A DNA stretch of 64,000 bases, from NCBI GenBank assembly GCA_963791325.1, contig CAWBRU010000008.1:275547-339546 (forward strand), in the 5' to 3' direction. A program made the translations under genes and the position numbers. Below are positions 20,930-29,449 of the stretch, piece by piece. The stretch's first letter is position 1. Every line of letters starts with the position of its first letter. The DNA is from JBEVJK01 sp963791325 (GTDB lineage: Bacteria; Pseudomonadota; Alphaproteobacteria; Rhizobiales; Rhizobiaceae). The notes below the pieces were generated by a model that saw only the letters and a list, made by a program, of their open reading frames with translations, ran no database searches and was not told the origin of the DNA.

Positions 20930-22174
20930 ATGCGATCATGGCTGCAGCACACGGTGCTGGTGCTTGTCCTTCTCGGCTCGCCGGTGCAAGCCGCCGAACC
21001 GCCGCGCTCGGGCAATGCGGTGTTCGACAAGACGGTCGAGCTGGTCAGCAAGAACTTCTATGACGCCAAGGCGCTGCAGCGGTTCAACGTCGCCGTCGCC
21101 CAGGAGGTCAACGATCCCGCCCAGCCGCTTACCGGCACCAGCAGCCCGACGCGTGTCGATCAGGCGATCGACACCGTGCTGGCCAGCCTCGAAGCCTCTC
21201 ATACCGGCCGCTTTCGCCCAGGCACGATTGACTATTACGAGCTCGCCGACGTCTTTCGCTACGGCATTCGCGACGATGTGCGCCGGCTGTTTCCGCCCGA
21301 CGGCGAGGTGAGCTATCCCGGCATCGGCATGATTGCGCGGCCGGGCAACGGCCTTTGGTTCGTCAGCGACGTCTATGACGGCTCGCCGGCGGCGCGGGCC
21401 GGCATCCTGGTGGGCGACGAGATCCTTGCGGTCGACGGCCAGCCCTATCGTGAGCTGGCCTCGTTCCGCGACAAGGTCGGCCAGCCGGTCGAGCTCAGGC
21501 TGCGGCGCCGCCCGGATGCCGAGCCGATGACCGTCAAAGTGACCGTCGAGACGCTGAAGCCGCTGCCGACTTTCGAGAAGGCGATCGCCGACAGCGCCAA
21601 GCTGGTCGAGCGGGACGGCCATAAGATCGGCTATGTGCGGCTGTGGACGCTGGCGGCGCGCAACTCGATGGGGGCGGTCGCCGAAGCCTTGGCCGATGGC
21701 CCGCTGAAGGACGCCGACGGCCTCGTTCTCGACCTGCGCGGCCGCTGGGGCGGCGGCAGCTCGGACGCTGCCGAGCTTTTTCTCGGACGCACCCCGCCGT
21801 TCCGGCTCAAGGACCGCGACGGCGAGGACTATCTCGCCAATTTTCGCTGGCACAAACCGATGGTGGCGATCATCGACGAGGGCTCCCGCAGCGGCCTCGA
21901 AGTCTTCGCCTATGCGCTGAAGGAGAACGACATCCCGCTGGTCGGCTCGCGCACCGCCGGAGCGCTGCTTGCCGGCCGCGCCTTCCTGTTGCCGGACGAC
22001 AGCCTGCTCGAACTCGCAGTTTCCGACGCCATCCTCGACACCGACACGCGGCTCGAGGGCAGCGGCGTGTCACCCGACATTCCGGTGCCGTTCAGCCTGC
22101 CCTATGCGGCAGGCGCCGATCCGCAGCGCGATGCCGCGGTCGAAGCGATGCGCAAGATCCTGGCACGCGGCTGA
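20930..22174 (+). CDS. S41 family C-terminal processing peptidase, PDZ domain
   Basis: Secreted serine protease of 414 residues. Signal peptide (VLVLVLLGSPVQAAE); a PDZ domain at about residues 120-210 (GNGLWFVSDVYDGSPAARAGILVGDEILAVDG); then the S41 domain with YVRLWTLAARNSMGAV, LVLDLRGRWGGGSSDAA and DEGSRSGLEVFAYALKEND, where Ser before GLE and the Lys five residues later fit the catalytic Ser/Lys pair. ATG at 20930 is preferred because GGAAGGAAGC precedes it and the signal peptide starts there. A strong hairpin follows the stop. Confidence 0.85.
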   Translation: MRSWLQHTVLVLVLLGSPVQAAEPPRSGNAVFDKTVELVSKNFYDAKALQRFNVAVAQEVNDPAQPLTGTSSPTRVDQAIDTVLASLEASHTGRFRPGTIDYYELADVFRYGIRDDVRRLFPPDGEVSYPGIGMIARPGNGLWFVSDVYDGSPAARAGILVGDEILAVDGQPYRELASFRDKVGQPVELRLRRRPDAEPMTVKVTVETLKPLPTFEKAIADSAKLVERDGHKIGYVRLWTLAARNSMGAVAEALADGPLKDADGLVLDLRGRWGGGSSDAAELFLGRTPPFRLKDRDGEDYLANFRWHKPMVAIIDEGSRSGLEVFAYALKENDIPLVGSRTAGALLAGRAFLLPDDSLLELAVSDAILDTDTRLEGSGVSPDIPVPFSLPYAAGADPQRDAAVEAMRKILARG

Positions 22175-22200
22175 AGCGGGCAGCCAGCGGCTGGGGGCGA

Positions 22201-22228
22201 GGGCCGACCGGCGATCACCGGTCGGCCC
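22201..22228 (+). terminator. Hairpin terminator after the S41 peptidase gene
   Basis: A perfect 11-bp stem, GGGCCGACCGG / CCGGTCGGCCC, with the 6-nt loop CGATCA lies 27 bp after the stop. It is followed by only two T residues, so it may need help from the repeat downstream. Confidence 0.7.
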
Positions 22229-22280
22229 TTCGGCGTGCTCGGCACAGCGATTTTGCGCCGCCGCCGGGCGGCCCTCCGAA

Positions 22281-22358
22281 GCGCTGCTCCCCTCTAAGTC
22301 TTTGTTTTTTTCGCAATTCCGGACGGAAAATCGTTGCCACTTCCTGGAATTGATCTAG
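22281..22358. repeat. Dispersed palindromic intergenic repeat, copy 2
   Basis: Same layout as the repeat at 1484-1552: CTGCTCC, AAGTCT, a T-run, CGCAATTCC, ACGGA, then CCACTTC, CTGGAATTG and CTAG. It again lies between convergent genes (S41 peptidase and a deacetylase), and its CTA at 22355-22357 again forms the stop codon of the minus-strand gene. The T-run before the palindrome could make it a terminator for the plus strand. Confidence 0.7.
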
Positions 22359-23134
22359 ACGCCCGGCGTCTCGACTTCGCCGGCGTCTTCGAGCCGCACG
22401 AAGATGACGCCCTTGGTCTTCAGCGCCAGCAATCCACGCACCAGCCCGGCCCCGGCCGGGCGGGCAGGCTGGTTGACATGGGCCAGCAGAACGTCGCCGT
22501 TGCGGGCTTTCTCGACATTGTGCTCGGTAGCCGTCGCGCTGAGCGAGGCACCGCCATCGGCATTGATCGAATAGCCTGCCACGCGCAGCCCGAGCTGGCG
22601 GATCAGCTGGAGCGCGCCTGGGCTGTAGCGGGCGGTTGCGCCGCGGAACCAATGCGGCGTCGGGCCGCCTGCCCTGACCAGATCGGCCGCCCCGTCCTCG
22701 ACCTCGCGGGCCACCGCGTCGCGGCTGCCGGCGGCGCGCAGGCCGTAGATGCGGTCGGGAAAGTCGACCGCCGGCAGATGGCGGTCGCCATGATCCTCGA
22801 GCTCGAACAGATCCGGCCGGGCAAGCATGGCCTCGAGAATCTTGCCGTTGCGCTTCAGCCACAGGCCGGTGACGAACACCGTGGCGGGAATGTTGTTGGC
22901 AACCAGGGCCGTGATGATGCGCTCGTCGGCTGCGCCGCCGCAGGCATCGAGCGTCAGCGCCACCCGGGGGGCACCGGCTGCGGCACCGGCCAGATGCAGT
23001 TTCGGCTCCAGCAGCCGCGGGGCGGACACGGCCGGCCGCTCCGGGCTGTCAGCCGGCAGCGGGCCGGCCGACGCAATTTGCCCGCCGGGCATCAGCAGCG
23101 CCGCCAGCGCGACGGTCATCGTCAGCCGCATCAT
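22355..23134 (-). CDS. Secreted polysaccharide deacetylase (NodB fold)
   Basis: About 259 residues with a signal peptide (TVALAALLMPGGQIASAG). The NodB start is VALTLDACGGAADERIITALVANNIPATVF, followed by LFELEDHGDRHLPAVD, HWFRGATARYSP with the Arg motif, and RNGDVLLAHVNQP at the C-terminal His. The His pair normally written HTxxH appears here as DHGDRH. Deacetylates an N-acetylated glycan, not identified. ATG at 23131 or 23134. The stop codon is provided by the flanking repeat. Confidence 0.85.
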   Translation of the reverse strand: MMRLTMTVALAALLMPGGQIASAGPLPADSPERPAVSAPRLLEPKLHLAGAAAGAPRVALTLDACGGAADERIITALVANNIPATVFVTGLWLKRNGKILEAMLARPDLFELEDHGDRHLPAVDFPDRIYGLRAAGSRDAVAREVEDGAADLVRAGGPTPHWFRGATARYSPGALQLIRQLGLRVAGYSINADGGASLSATATEHNVEKARNGDVLLAHVNQPARPAGAGLVRGLLALKTKGVIFVRLEDAGEVETPGV

Positions 23135-23240
23135 GAGGACCCCTCGGTCGGATAGCCAAGCGGCGCGCCGGCCGCTGATCAGCCATTGTTGAAGCAGCGG
23201 TGCGGCTTTTTTCTGGCAGCGCAGCAATCGCTGACCGCAC

Positions 23241-24344
23241 TCACAGGATCTCGGTCTTGACGATGCGGATGCCGAAGCCCTCGAGGCCGACATAGTGGCG
23301 GGCGCGCGAGGCGATCAGCACGATCGAAGTGATGCCGAGATCCTTCAGGATCTGGGCGCCCAGACCGATCTCGCGCCACTCACTCTCGCGCCGGCGCGCC
23401 TCGTCGTGGTCCTCGCGCCCAGCCTGGCGTCCCGGGCGGCTGCGCGCCTGGTGGCCGACCCCGACCGATCCCTCGCGCAGATAGACGATCACCCCGCGCC
23501 GCTTGACGCCCATTTCGCGCATGATCTCCTGCAGCCGGCGCTCGGTGCCGAACACGTCGTGGACGACATCCTCCGAATGCAGCCGCACCGGCACATCCTC
23601 GCCGTCGCGAATGTCGCCGAACACCACCGCCAGATGCTGGGTGCTGTCCCAGGGCAGCGAATAGGTATGCGCCTTGGCGGCGCCTCCGGGCGTATCGATG
23701 GCAAAACTGTCGACCCGCTCGATCAGGGTCTCCTGGCGCTGGCGGTAGGCGATCAGGTCGGCGACCGAGATGCGCCGCAAGCCATGCTCCTCGGCGAACG
23801 CCTCGACCTGCGGTCCGCGCATCACCGAGCCGTCATCATTGACCAGCTCGCAGATGACCCCGACGGAGGGCAGGCCTGCGAGCCTGCACAAATCGACCGC
23901 CGCTTCCGTGTGGCCGGAGCGCATCAGCACCCCGCCCTCGCGGGCGATCAGGGGGAAGATGTGGCCGGGCCGGACGAAATCGCCGGCGCCGACATTGCCG
24001 TTGGCGAGATTGCGCACCGTGAGCGTGCGGTCCTCCGCCGAAATCCCGGTCGTGGTGCCGTGCCGAAAGTCGACGCTGACGGTGAAGGCGGTGCCGTGCG
24101 GCGAATCGTTGTCGGCCACCATCGGTCCGAGATTGAGGCGCTTGGCATCGGCCCGCGTCATCGGCGTGCAGACGATGCCGGAGGTGTGGCGGACGATGAA
24201 GGCCATCTTCTCGGGCGTGCAATGCACCGCCGCAACGATCAGGTCGCCTTCGTTCTCGCGGCCGTCATCGTCCATCACCACGACGATCTCGCCGCGCTCG
24301 AACGCACGCAGGGCTTCGACAATCTTTTTCTGGTCGTAGGGCAT
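23241..24344 (-). CDS. ribB: 3,4-dihydroxy-2-butanone-4-phosphate synthase with degenerate RibA-like domain
   Basis: Intact 367-residue enzyme that makes the four-carbon precursor of riboflavin. The RibB domain (1-205) shows VVVMDDDGRENEGDLIVAA, HTSGIVCTPMTRADAKRL, DSPHGTAFTVSVDFRHGTTTG, VRPGHIFPLIAREGGVLMRSGHTEAAVDLCRLAG. The C-terminal 150 residues follow the GTP cyclohydrolase II fold (RLHSEDVVHDVFG, GVIVYLREGSVGVG, LKDLGITSIVLI) but lack the zinc cysteines of the CLTGDV..RCDCG motif, so cyclohydrolase activity is unlikely. Confidence 0.94.
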   Translation of the reverse strand: MPYDQKKIVEALRAFERGEIVVVMDDDGRENEGDLIVAAVHCTPEKMAFIVRHTSGIVCTPMTRADAKRLNLGPMVADNDSPHGTAFTVSVDFRHGTTTGISAEDRTLTVRNLANGNVGAGDFVRPGHIFPLIAREGGVLMRSGHTEAAVDLCRLAGLPSVGVICELVNDDGSVMRGPQVEAFAEEHGLRRISVADLIAYRQRQETLIERVDSFAIDTPGGAAKAHTYSLPWDSTQHLAVVFGDIRDGEDVPVRLHSEDVVHDVFGTERRLQEIMREMGVKRRGVIVYLREGSVGVGHQARSRPGRQAGREDHDEARRRESEWREIGLGAQILKDLGITSIVLIASRARHYVGLEGFGIRIVKTEIL

Positions 24345-24451
24345 GACGGGTCCTGTCGGTCTGCGGTTGGGCGCAATGCCGCGGTCTTATGCCGAGCGGA
24401 GCCGGAAGGAAAGCCGCCCGGCACCAGCGCAGGCCTGTGCCCGTCCCGATG

Positions 24452-25555
24452 TCAGCGCCCGGTCTGGCCGCGATGCCGCAGGAAATGGTCGGCGATCGCA
24501 CAGGCGACCATCGCCTCGCCGATCGGCACGGCGCGGATGCCGACGCAGGGGTCGTGGCGGCCTTTGGTGACCACTTCGACCTCGTTGCCGTCGACGTCGA
24601 TCGACCGGCGCGGGGACAGGATCGACGAGGTCGGCTTGACCGCGAAGCGGGCGACCACCGGCTGGCCGGTGGAGATGCCGCCGAGAATGCCGCCGGCATT
24701 GTTGGAGAGGAAACGGGGCCGGCCGTCATTGCCCATCCGGATCTCGTCGGCATTGGCCTCGCCGGTGATCCGCGCGGCTTCGAAGCCGTTGCCGATCTCC
24801 ACTCCCTTGACCGCATTGATCGACATCAGATTGGCAGCGATGTCCTGGTCGAGCTTGCCGTAGATCGGCGCGCCGAGACCGGCCGGTACCCCCTCGGCGA
24901 CCACCTCGATCAGCGCGCCCACCGACGAGCCGGCCTTGCGGATGCCGTCGAGGTAGTCGGCAAATACCGGCACCGCGGCCCGGTCGGGCGTGAAGAACGG
25001 GTTTTCTTCGTCGTCGACGAAGTCCCAATCCCAATTGCCGCGGTCGATCGACTTCTCCCCGATCGCGATCAGCGCGCCGCGCACGGTGAGGCCGGGGACC
25101 ACTTTTCGGGCGATCGCGCCCGCCGCGACCCGGACCGCGGTCTCGCGCGCCGAGGCCCGGCCGCCGCCGCGATGGTCGCGCAGGCCGTATTTCATCGCAT
25201 AGGTGTAGTCGGCATGGCCCGGCCGGTACTGGCGGGCGATCTCGCCATAGTCCTTGGAGCGCTGGTCGACATTGTCGATCAGCATCGAGATCGGCGTGCC
25301 GGTGGTCACCAAACCATCCCCGCCGTCGTCGCCGGCCGGAAGCACGCCCGAGAGCACCCGCACCAGATCCGGCTCACGGCGTTGGGTGACGAAGCGCGAC
25401 TGGCCCGGGCGGCGCCGGTCGAGCTCGTGCTGGATCTCCCTCAGCGAAAGCGCGAGGCCCGGCGGGCAGCCGTCGACGACGCAGCCCAGCGCCGGGCCAT
25501 GGCTCTCGCCCCAAGTGGTGACGCGGTAAAGGTGCCCGAAGGTGTTGTGCGACAT
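24452..25555 (-). CDS. aroC: Chorismate synthase
   Basis: Intact 367 residues; final step of the shikimate pathway, needing reduced FMN. MSHNTFGHLYRVTTWGESHG, GCVVDGCPPGLALS, RPGHADYTYAMKYGLRDHRGG, GRASARETAVRVAAGA and SNNAGGILGGISTGQPV are the family signatures. It precedes ribB on the same strand by 107 bp, a flavin-related pairing seen in several alphaproteobacteria. Confidence 0.97.
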   Translation of the reverse strand: MSHNTFGHLYRVTTWGESHGPALGCVVDGCPPGLALSLREIQHELDRRRPGQSRFVTQRREPDLVRVLSGVLPAGDDGGDGLVTTGTPISMLIDNVDQRSKDYGEIARQYRPGHADYTYAMKYGLRDHRGGGRASARETAVRVAAGAIARKVVPGLTVRGALIAIGEKSIDRGNWDWDFVDDEENPFFTPDRAAVPVFADYLDGIRKAGSSVGALIEVVAEGVPAGLGAPIYGKLDQDIAANLMSINAVKGVEIGNGFEAARITGEANADEIRMGNDGRPRFLSNNAGGILGGISTGQPVVARFAVKPTSSILSPRRSIDVDGNEVEVVTKGRHDPCVGIRAVPIGEAMVACAIADHFLRHRGQTGR

Positions 25556-25856
25556 CCAGCTATCCGCCGTGCGCCGGCCCGCCGAGTGGCGGCCGGCCGG
25601 CGCAGCCTTCTAATGCAATTCGCCCGCGAGGGGAACCCGGCCTGGCCCGGCGCTCCGCTCGCCGGCACCCGGCCATAAAAAAGCCCTCAGAAGCGGCCAC
25701 GAATCAGGCCGGCAAGCCACCCGGCCATCGCGGCTGATATGCAAGTGGGATCAAAGACTTAAACTTCAATTCTGGCCTTGACCAGGGACGGAGCTTCTGC
25801 TTTCCTCCGTGGCCGGACCTCAGGGCACGCCGTCCCGACGGCGAAAGGAGGAGACC
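25556..25856. other. Intergenic region between aroC and the DUF1344 gene
   Basis: About 300 bp between divergent genes. It has an A-run (CATAAAAAAG near 25676) and a slightly AT-richer patch around 25740-25775, which could hold promoters. No open frame or RNA gene recognised. Confidence 0.5.
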
Positions 25857-26108
25857 ATGATGCGCACCCTTGCCACTGCGGCCGGCGCGCTTTTGATGCT
25901 CACCATCACCGCGTCGGCGGGTGAGACCGAAGGCCAGATCAAGGCGATCGACAAGGATCAGCTGACGATCACGCTGTCGGATGGGAAGAACTATAAGCTG
26001 CCCGGAGAGTTCGATGTCGACTTCCTCAAGGAGGGCATGGACGTCGTGCTCGCCTATGACGAGGTCGGCGGCCAGAACCTGATCACCGACATGCAGCTGC
26101 CGCAGTAG
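25857..26108 (+). CDS. DUF1344 secreted protein
   Basis: 83 residues with a signal peptide (LATAAGALLMLTITASAG) and a short beta-rich domain, GQIKAIDKDQLTITLSDGKNY then DVDFLKEGMDVVLAYDEVGG, the DUF1344 pattern. A very good ribosome site, AAAGGAGGAGACC, precedes ATG 25857. Unknown function; a small periplasmic OB-like protein is likely. Confidence 0.88.
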   Translation: MMRTLATAAGALLMLTITASAGETEGQIKAIDKDQLTITLSDGKNYKLPGEFDVDFLKEGMDVVLAYDEVGGQNLITDMQLPQ

Positions 26109-26150
26109 AGGGTGGCGGCCCTGCCCTTGCACCAAACCACCTGACGCGGC

Positions 26151-26738
26151 TTAAAGCCAGACGAGTTCGCCGTCCCGGAACCGCAGCAGACGGTCCTGCG
26201 GCACCGGCAGGGCGGCAGCCTTTTGTTCGCCCAGCCCGCCGAACAGCCGGAAGAGCACCCGCACCACCCCGCCATGGGTGACGCACACGGTCGGCCGAGA
26301 CAGCTCGCCGAGCCAGGGGGCGATCCGCTCTTTGAGCATTTCGTAGCTCTCGCCCGATCGGCCGGGCGGACAGAAATTCCATTTGTCCCGGCGGCGCGCC
26401 TTGGTCGAGCCCGGCCGGTCGGCCTCGAGCTCGGCGAAGGTGAAACCCTGCCAGGCGCCGAAATGCACCTCGACGAGGCGCTGATCGGTGCGGTAGGCGA
26501 GCGGATCGAGGTCCATCGCCCGGCGCAGCCGCTCCATGGTCTCGCGGGTCCGCTTGAGCGGGCTGGCGATGAAGTCGAAGTCGGCCGGCCGTTCGATCAG
26601 CTCTGCCAGCCGGTGGCCGTTGCGCTCTGCCTGCCGCCGGCCGTTCGCATTGAGGTCGGTATCGGCCTGCCCCTGCAGCCGGCCCTCGGCATTCCAATCG
26701 GTTTCGCCGTGGCGGATGAAATAGGTGAGCGGCATCAT
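26151..26738 (-). CDS. Histidine phosphatase family protein
   Basis: 195 residues, phosphoglycerate-mutase-like phosphatase. The phospho-histidine motif LTYFIRHGETDWNAEGRLQGQ is at the start; SPLKRTRETMERL, the acidic HFGAWQGFTFAELEADRPG and the second catalytic His in CVTHGGVVRVLFRL follow. Substrate is unknown. It lies 32 bp downstream of fabI on the same strand. Confidence 0.92.
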   Translation of the reverse strand: MMPLTYFIRHGETDWNAEGRLQGQADTDLNANGRRQAERNGHRLAELIERPADFDFIASPLKRTRETMERLRRAMDLDPLAYRTDQRLVEVHFGAWQGFTFAELEADRPGSTKARRRDKWNFCPPGRSGESYEMLKERIAPWLGELSRPTVCVTHGGVVRVLFRLFGGLGEQKAAALPVPQDRLLRFRDGELVWL

Positions 26739-26770
26739 GAGCAGCCGGAAGCGGCCGTTCCCGGCACTGC

Positions 26771-27589
26771 CTAGTCCTTGACGGTCGAGATGTCGGGCGC
26801 GTCCACCGCTTTCATGCCGACCACGTGGTAGCCGGCGTCGACGTGATGGACCTCCCCGGTGACGCCGCGCGCCAGGTCGGAGAGGAAGTAAAGGGCGGCA
26901 TCGCCCACTTCCTCGGGGGTGACCGTGCGCTTGAGCGGCGAATTGTATTCGTTCCACTTCAGGATGTAGCGGAAGTCGCCGATGCCGGAGGCAGCCAGCG
27001 TCTTGATCGGCCCGGCCGAGATGGCGTTGACACGGATGCCGCCGCCACCGAGGTCGACCGCGAGGTAGCGCACGCTGGCCTCGAGCGCGGCCTTGGCGAC
27101 GCCCATCACATTGTAGTGCGGCATCACCTTCTCGGCGCCGTAATAGGTGAGCGTCAACAGCGAGCCGCCGTCCCGCATCAGCGGCTCGGCCCGTTTGGCC
27201 ACCGCGGTGAACGAGTAGACCGAGATGTCCATGGTGCGCAGGAAATTGTCGCGCGTGGTCTCGACATAGCGGCCGTCGAGCTCGTCCTTGTCGGAGAAGG
27301 CGATCGCATGCACCAGGAAGTCGAGCTTGCCCCAATGTCGGGTCACCGCGTCGAAGACCGCGTCGAGCGTGCCCGGCTCGGTGACGTCGCAATGCCCGGC
27401 AATATGCGCGCCGAGCTCGGCTGCAAGCGGCTCGACGCGCTTCTTGAAGGCCTCGCCCTGGTAGGTCAGCGACAGCTCGGCGCCGTGCTCGGCGCAGGCC
27501 TTGGCAATGCCCCAGGCAATCGACCGGTTGTTGGCGACGCCGAGGATCAGGCCGCGCTTTCCCGCCATCAGGCCTTGTGCAGCTGCCAT
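26771..27589 (-). CDS. fabI: Enoyl-[acyl-carrier-protein] reductase, NADH, FabI
   Basis: 272 residues, short-chain reductase that closes each fatty-acid elongation cycle and is the triclosan target class. GLILGVANNRSIAWGIAKACAEHGA is the nucleotide-binding start, FLVHAIAFSDKDELDGRY and TLTYYGAEKVMPHYNVMGVAKA carry the catalytic Tyr-x6-Lys pair, and NAISAGPIKTLAASGI follows. The 27589 ATG (MAAAQGLMAGKRGL) is preferred; upstream in-frame ATGs would add an unusual leader. Confidence 0.96.
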   Translation of the reverse strand: MAAAQGLMAGKRGLILGVANNRSIAWGIAKACAEHGAELSLTYQGEAFKKRVEPLAAELGAHIAGHCDVTEPGTLDAVFDAVTRHWGKLDFLVHAIAFSDKDELDGRYVETTRDNFLRTMDISVYSFTAVAKRAEPLMRDGGSLLTLTYYGAEKVMPHYNVMGVAKAALEASVRYLAVDLGGGGIRVNAISAGPIKTLAASGIGDFRYILKWNEYNSPLKRTVTPEEVGDAALYFLSDLARGVTGEVHHVDAGYHVVGMKAVDAPDISTVKD

Positions 27590-27685
27590 ATGCGATCGCC
27601 TCCAGAGTGATGAGCCTGGCGGGCAGCCTATCGCACAGCCGGCTAGGCGCATCAAGCACGCCGGCAGGGGGCGAAGCGACGCGGG

Positions 27686-28612
27686 TCAGCTCGTCCGCTT
27701 GCGCATCAATGCTTCGAGCTCCGGGTCGCCGCCCGACGGCAGCATCACCCGCACATGGGCGTAAAGGTCGCCGTGGCCGCCCGCCTTCTGCGGCATGCCG
27801 CGGCCTTTCAGCCGGAGCACCTTGTCGGAGCTCGACCCGGCCGGCACGTTGACCGCCAGCCGCCCGGTCGGCGTCTCGACCGGCACCTTGGCGCCCAGCA
27901 CCGCATCCTTCAGCCCGATCGGCAGATCGGCGTGCAGGTCGCGCCCTTCCACCCGGTAGCGGCCGTTGCGCTTGAAGCGGATGGTCACCAGGGCGTCGCC
28001 CGGCTCGCCCCCCATCAGCTGTTCGCCCTGGCCTTTCAGCCGGATCGTCTGGCCGTCCTCGACATAGCCGGGCAGCTTGACCGCGATGCGCCGCCCGTCG
28101 GGAAACAGGGCATTGACCTTGGCCCCGGTGGTGGCGTCCTCGACCGACACATCGAGCGTGGCGTTGAGGTCGCTGCCGCGTGCCGGCCGGCGCGGCCCGC
28201 CGCCGCGCTGCTGAAAGCCCTCGCCGAACAGCTGGCTGAAGATGTCCTCGCCGAAGGCCTCGCCGCCGGGGCCGCTGCTGCGGAATTCGTAGCGCGTGCC
28301 GCCCGGCTGGCCGTGCTGTTGTGCCCGGCGGAACGCTGCGAACGGATCGCCGCCACCGCCGGCCGCTCCGTCGAAGCCCTGGAACACCGGTTTGCCCTCG
28401 GCGTCGATCTCGCCGCGATCGAAGGCGCCGCGCTTCTCGGTGTCGCCGACGATCTCATAGGCCTGGTTGGCGGCGGCGAAGTTTTCCTTGGCCTTCGGGT
28501 CGTCGGGGTTCTGGTCCGGGTGGTATTTCTTGGCAAGCTTGCGGAACGCCGACTTGATCTCCTTCGCCGACGCGCCCTTGCCGACGCCAAGAACCTCATA
28601 AGGATCGCGCAT
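27686..28612 (-). CDS. DnaJ-class chaperone, CbpA-like
   Basis: 308 residues. A J domain at residues 1-70 (DPYEVLGVGKGASAKEIKSAFRK..KKYHPDQNPDD with HPD) activates Hsp70. A Gly/Phe-rich linker (GFDGAAGGGGDPFAAFRR, GEAFGEDIFSQLFGEGF) is followed directly by the C-terminal client-binding domains (RIAVKLPGYVEDGQTIRLKGQG). The cysteine zinc-finger domain of true DnaJ is absent, so this is the CbpA type. Confidence 0.93.
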   Translation of the reverse strand: MRDPYEVLGVGKGASAKEIKSAFRKLAKKYHPDQNPDDPKAKENFAAANQAYEIVGDTEKRGAFDRGEIDAEGKPVFQGFDGAAGGGGDPFAAFRRAQQHGQPGGTRYEFRSSGPGGEAFGEDIFSQLFGEGFQQRGGGPRRPARGSDLNATLDVSVEDATTGAKVNALFPDGRRIAVKLPGYVEDGQTIRLKGQGEQLMGGEPGDALVTIRFKRNGRYRVEGRDLHADLPIGLKDAVLGAKVPVETPTGRLAVNVPAGSSSDKVLRLKGRGMPQKAGGHGDLYAHVRVMLPSGGDPELEALMRKRTS

Positions 28613-28709
28613 GCTTTGTCACTTCAACGCTTGAATTCGTTCAATGCGTTATATGCGTGCGGCTAGGAAGAGATTCCAGACCGGCCGGCCACGAAGCGTC
28701 GCCGGCCGG

Positions 28710-29165
28710 CTACAATGCATCGAAGGCACGCATCCGCCAAGCGCCTTCCCCGGCGGCGCATGCGTCGCCCTTGAACATCGTCACGCCGTCGAAGCTTTCG
28801 CGGCTCGCCTCGAAGCGGCGGCAGACCGTCCCCTTGTCGGTGTATTCCGTCAGCCCGCTGATGCCGCCGCGCGAGCCGGTGTCGACATTGGCCCAGGCGA
28901 GCGTTGCGCCCTTGACCGCCTCGACATCGGCCGACGAGACCGCGTCGCGGATGGTGGCGATGTCGGCAGCGCGGGTCGGGTCCTCGTCGGCGGCGCTCTG
29001 ATCCGGCACCGAGCCGGTCACCACGGTGCGGTCGACCGCGGCCTCGGAATTGCCGAAGCGCGACGAGCACGCCGAGGCGCAGCCGAGCGCGACCAAAAAC
29101 AGCACGGCCGCTGTTTTTCTGGACCGGCCGTCATTCTCCCCGTAGCCTTGCGCTTGGCGCGGCAA
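28710..29165 (-). CDS. RT0821/Lpp0805-like surface lipoprotein
   Basis: About 151 residues. A hydrophobic signal KTAAVLFLVALGCASAC offers a lipobox cysteine; the mature part has TRAADIATIRDAVSSADV, LAWANVDTGSRGGISGLTEY and CRRFEASRESFDGVTMFKGDAC, the usual small outer-membrane-type domain with two cysteines. Start uncertain; an internal start nearer the signal peptide is possible. It marks the end of the collinear core chromosome. Confidence 0.8.
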   Translation of the reverse strand: MPRQAQGYGENDGRSRKTAAVLFLVALGCASACSSRFGNSEAAVDRTVVTGSVPDQSAADEDPTRAADIATIRDAVSSADVEAVKGATLAWANVDTGSRGGISGLTEYTDKGTVCRRFEASRESFDGVTMFKGDACAAGEGAWRMRAFDAL

Positions 29166-29396
29166 TCGTCGAACTCCAGGCTGGTCCCGATCAGGCGAGA
29201 TATGAGCGATCGCGAGTTAACAAGCGGTTCATCAACCGGCTTGGGATTCCAACCGGATGCAGGCGGGTTCGCAACGAGGAGTTGCTGTCATGTTCCACTC
29301 CTCTGTGGCTCGACATGTGTCCGGTTCCGACGGCCGCGGGCCCCTGAAACTGCGACGGCGCACATTCGGCGAGGCAAGACCCAGGGGTAGGCTTTA

Positions 29397-29421
29397 TATG
29401 TATCTGATCTGCTGATACATA
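29397..29421. promoter_or_regulatory. Candidate operator of the arabinoside regulator
   Basis: Perfect inverted repeat TATGTATC-N9-GATACATA, centred 41 bp before the ATG at 29450. Its placement fits autoregulation by the winged-helix protein encoded next to it. Related half-sites occur before the binding-protein gene at 31992-32025. Confidence 0.55.
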
Positions 29422-29449
29422 ACCTTGGTGCCGAAGCGTGCGGGGCCAA

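Noticed and set aside
24345..24451. FMN riboswitch upstream of ribB
   Set aside because: The 107-bp gap lacks the conserved AGGG..GAAA..TCCC-type blocks of the RFN element.
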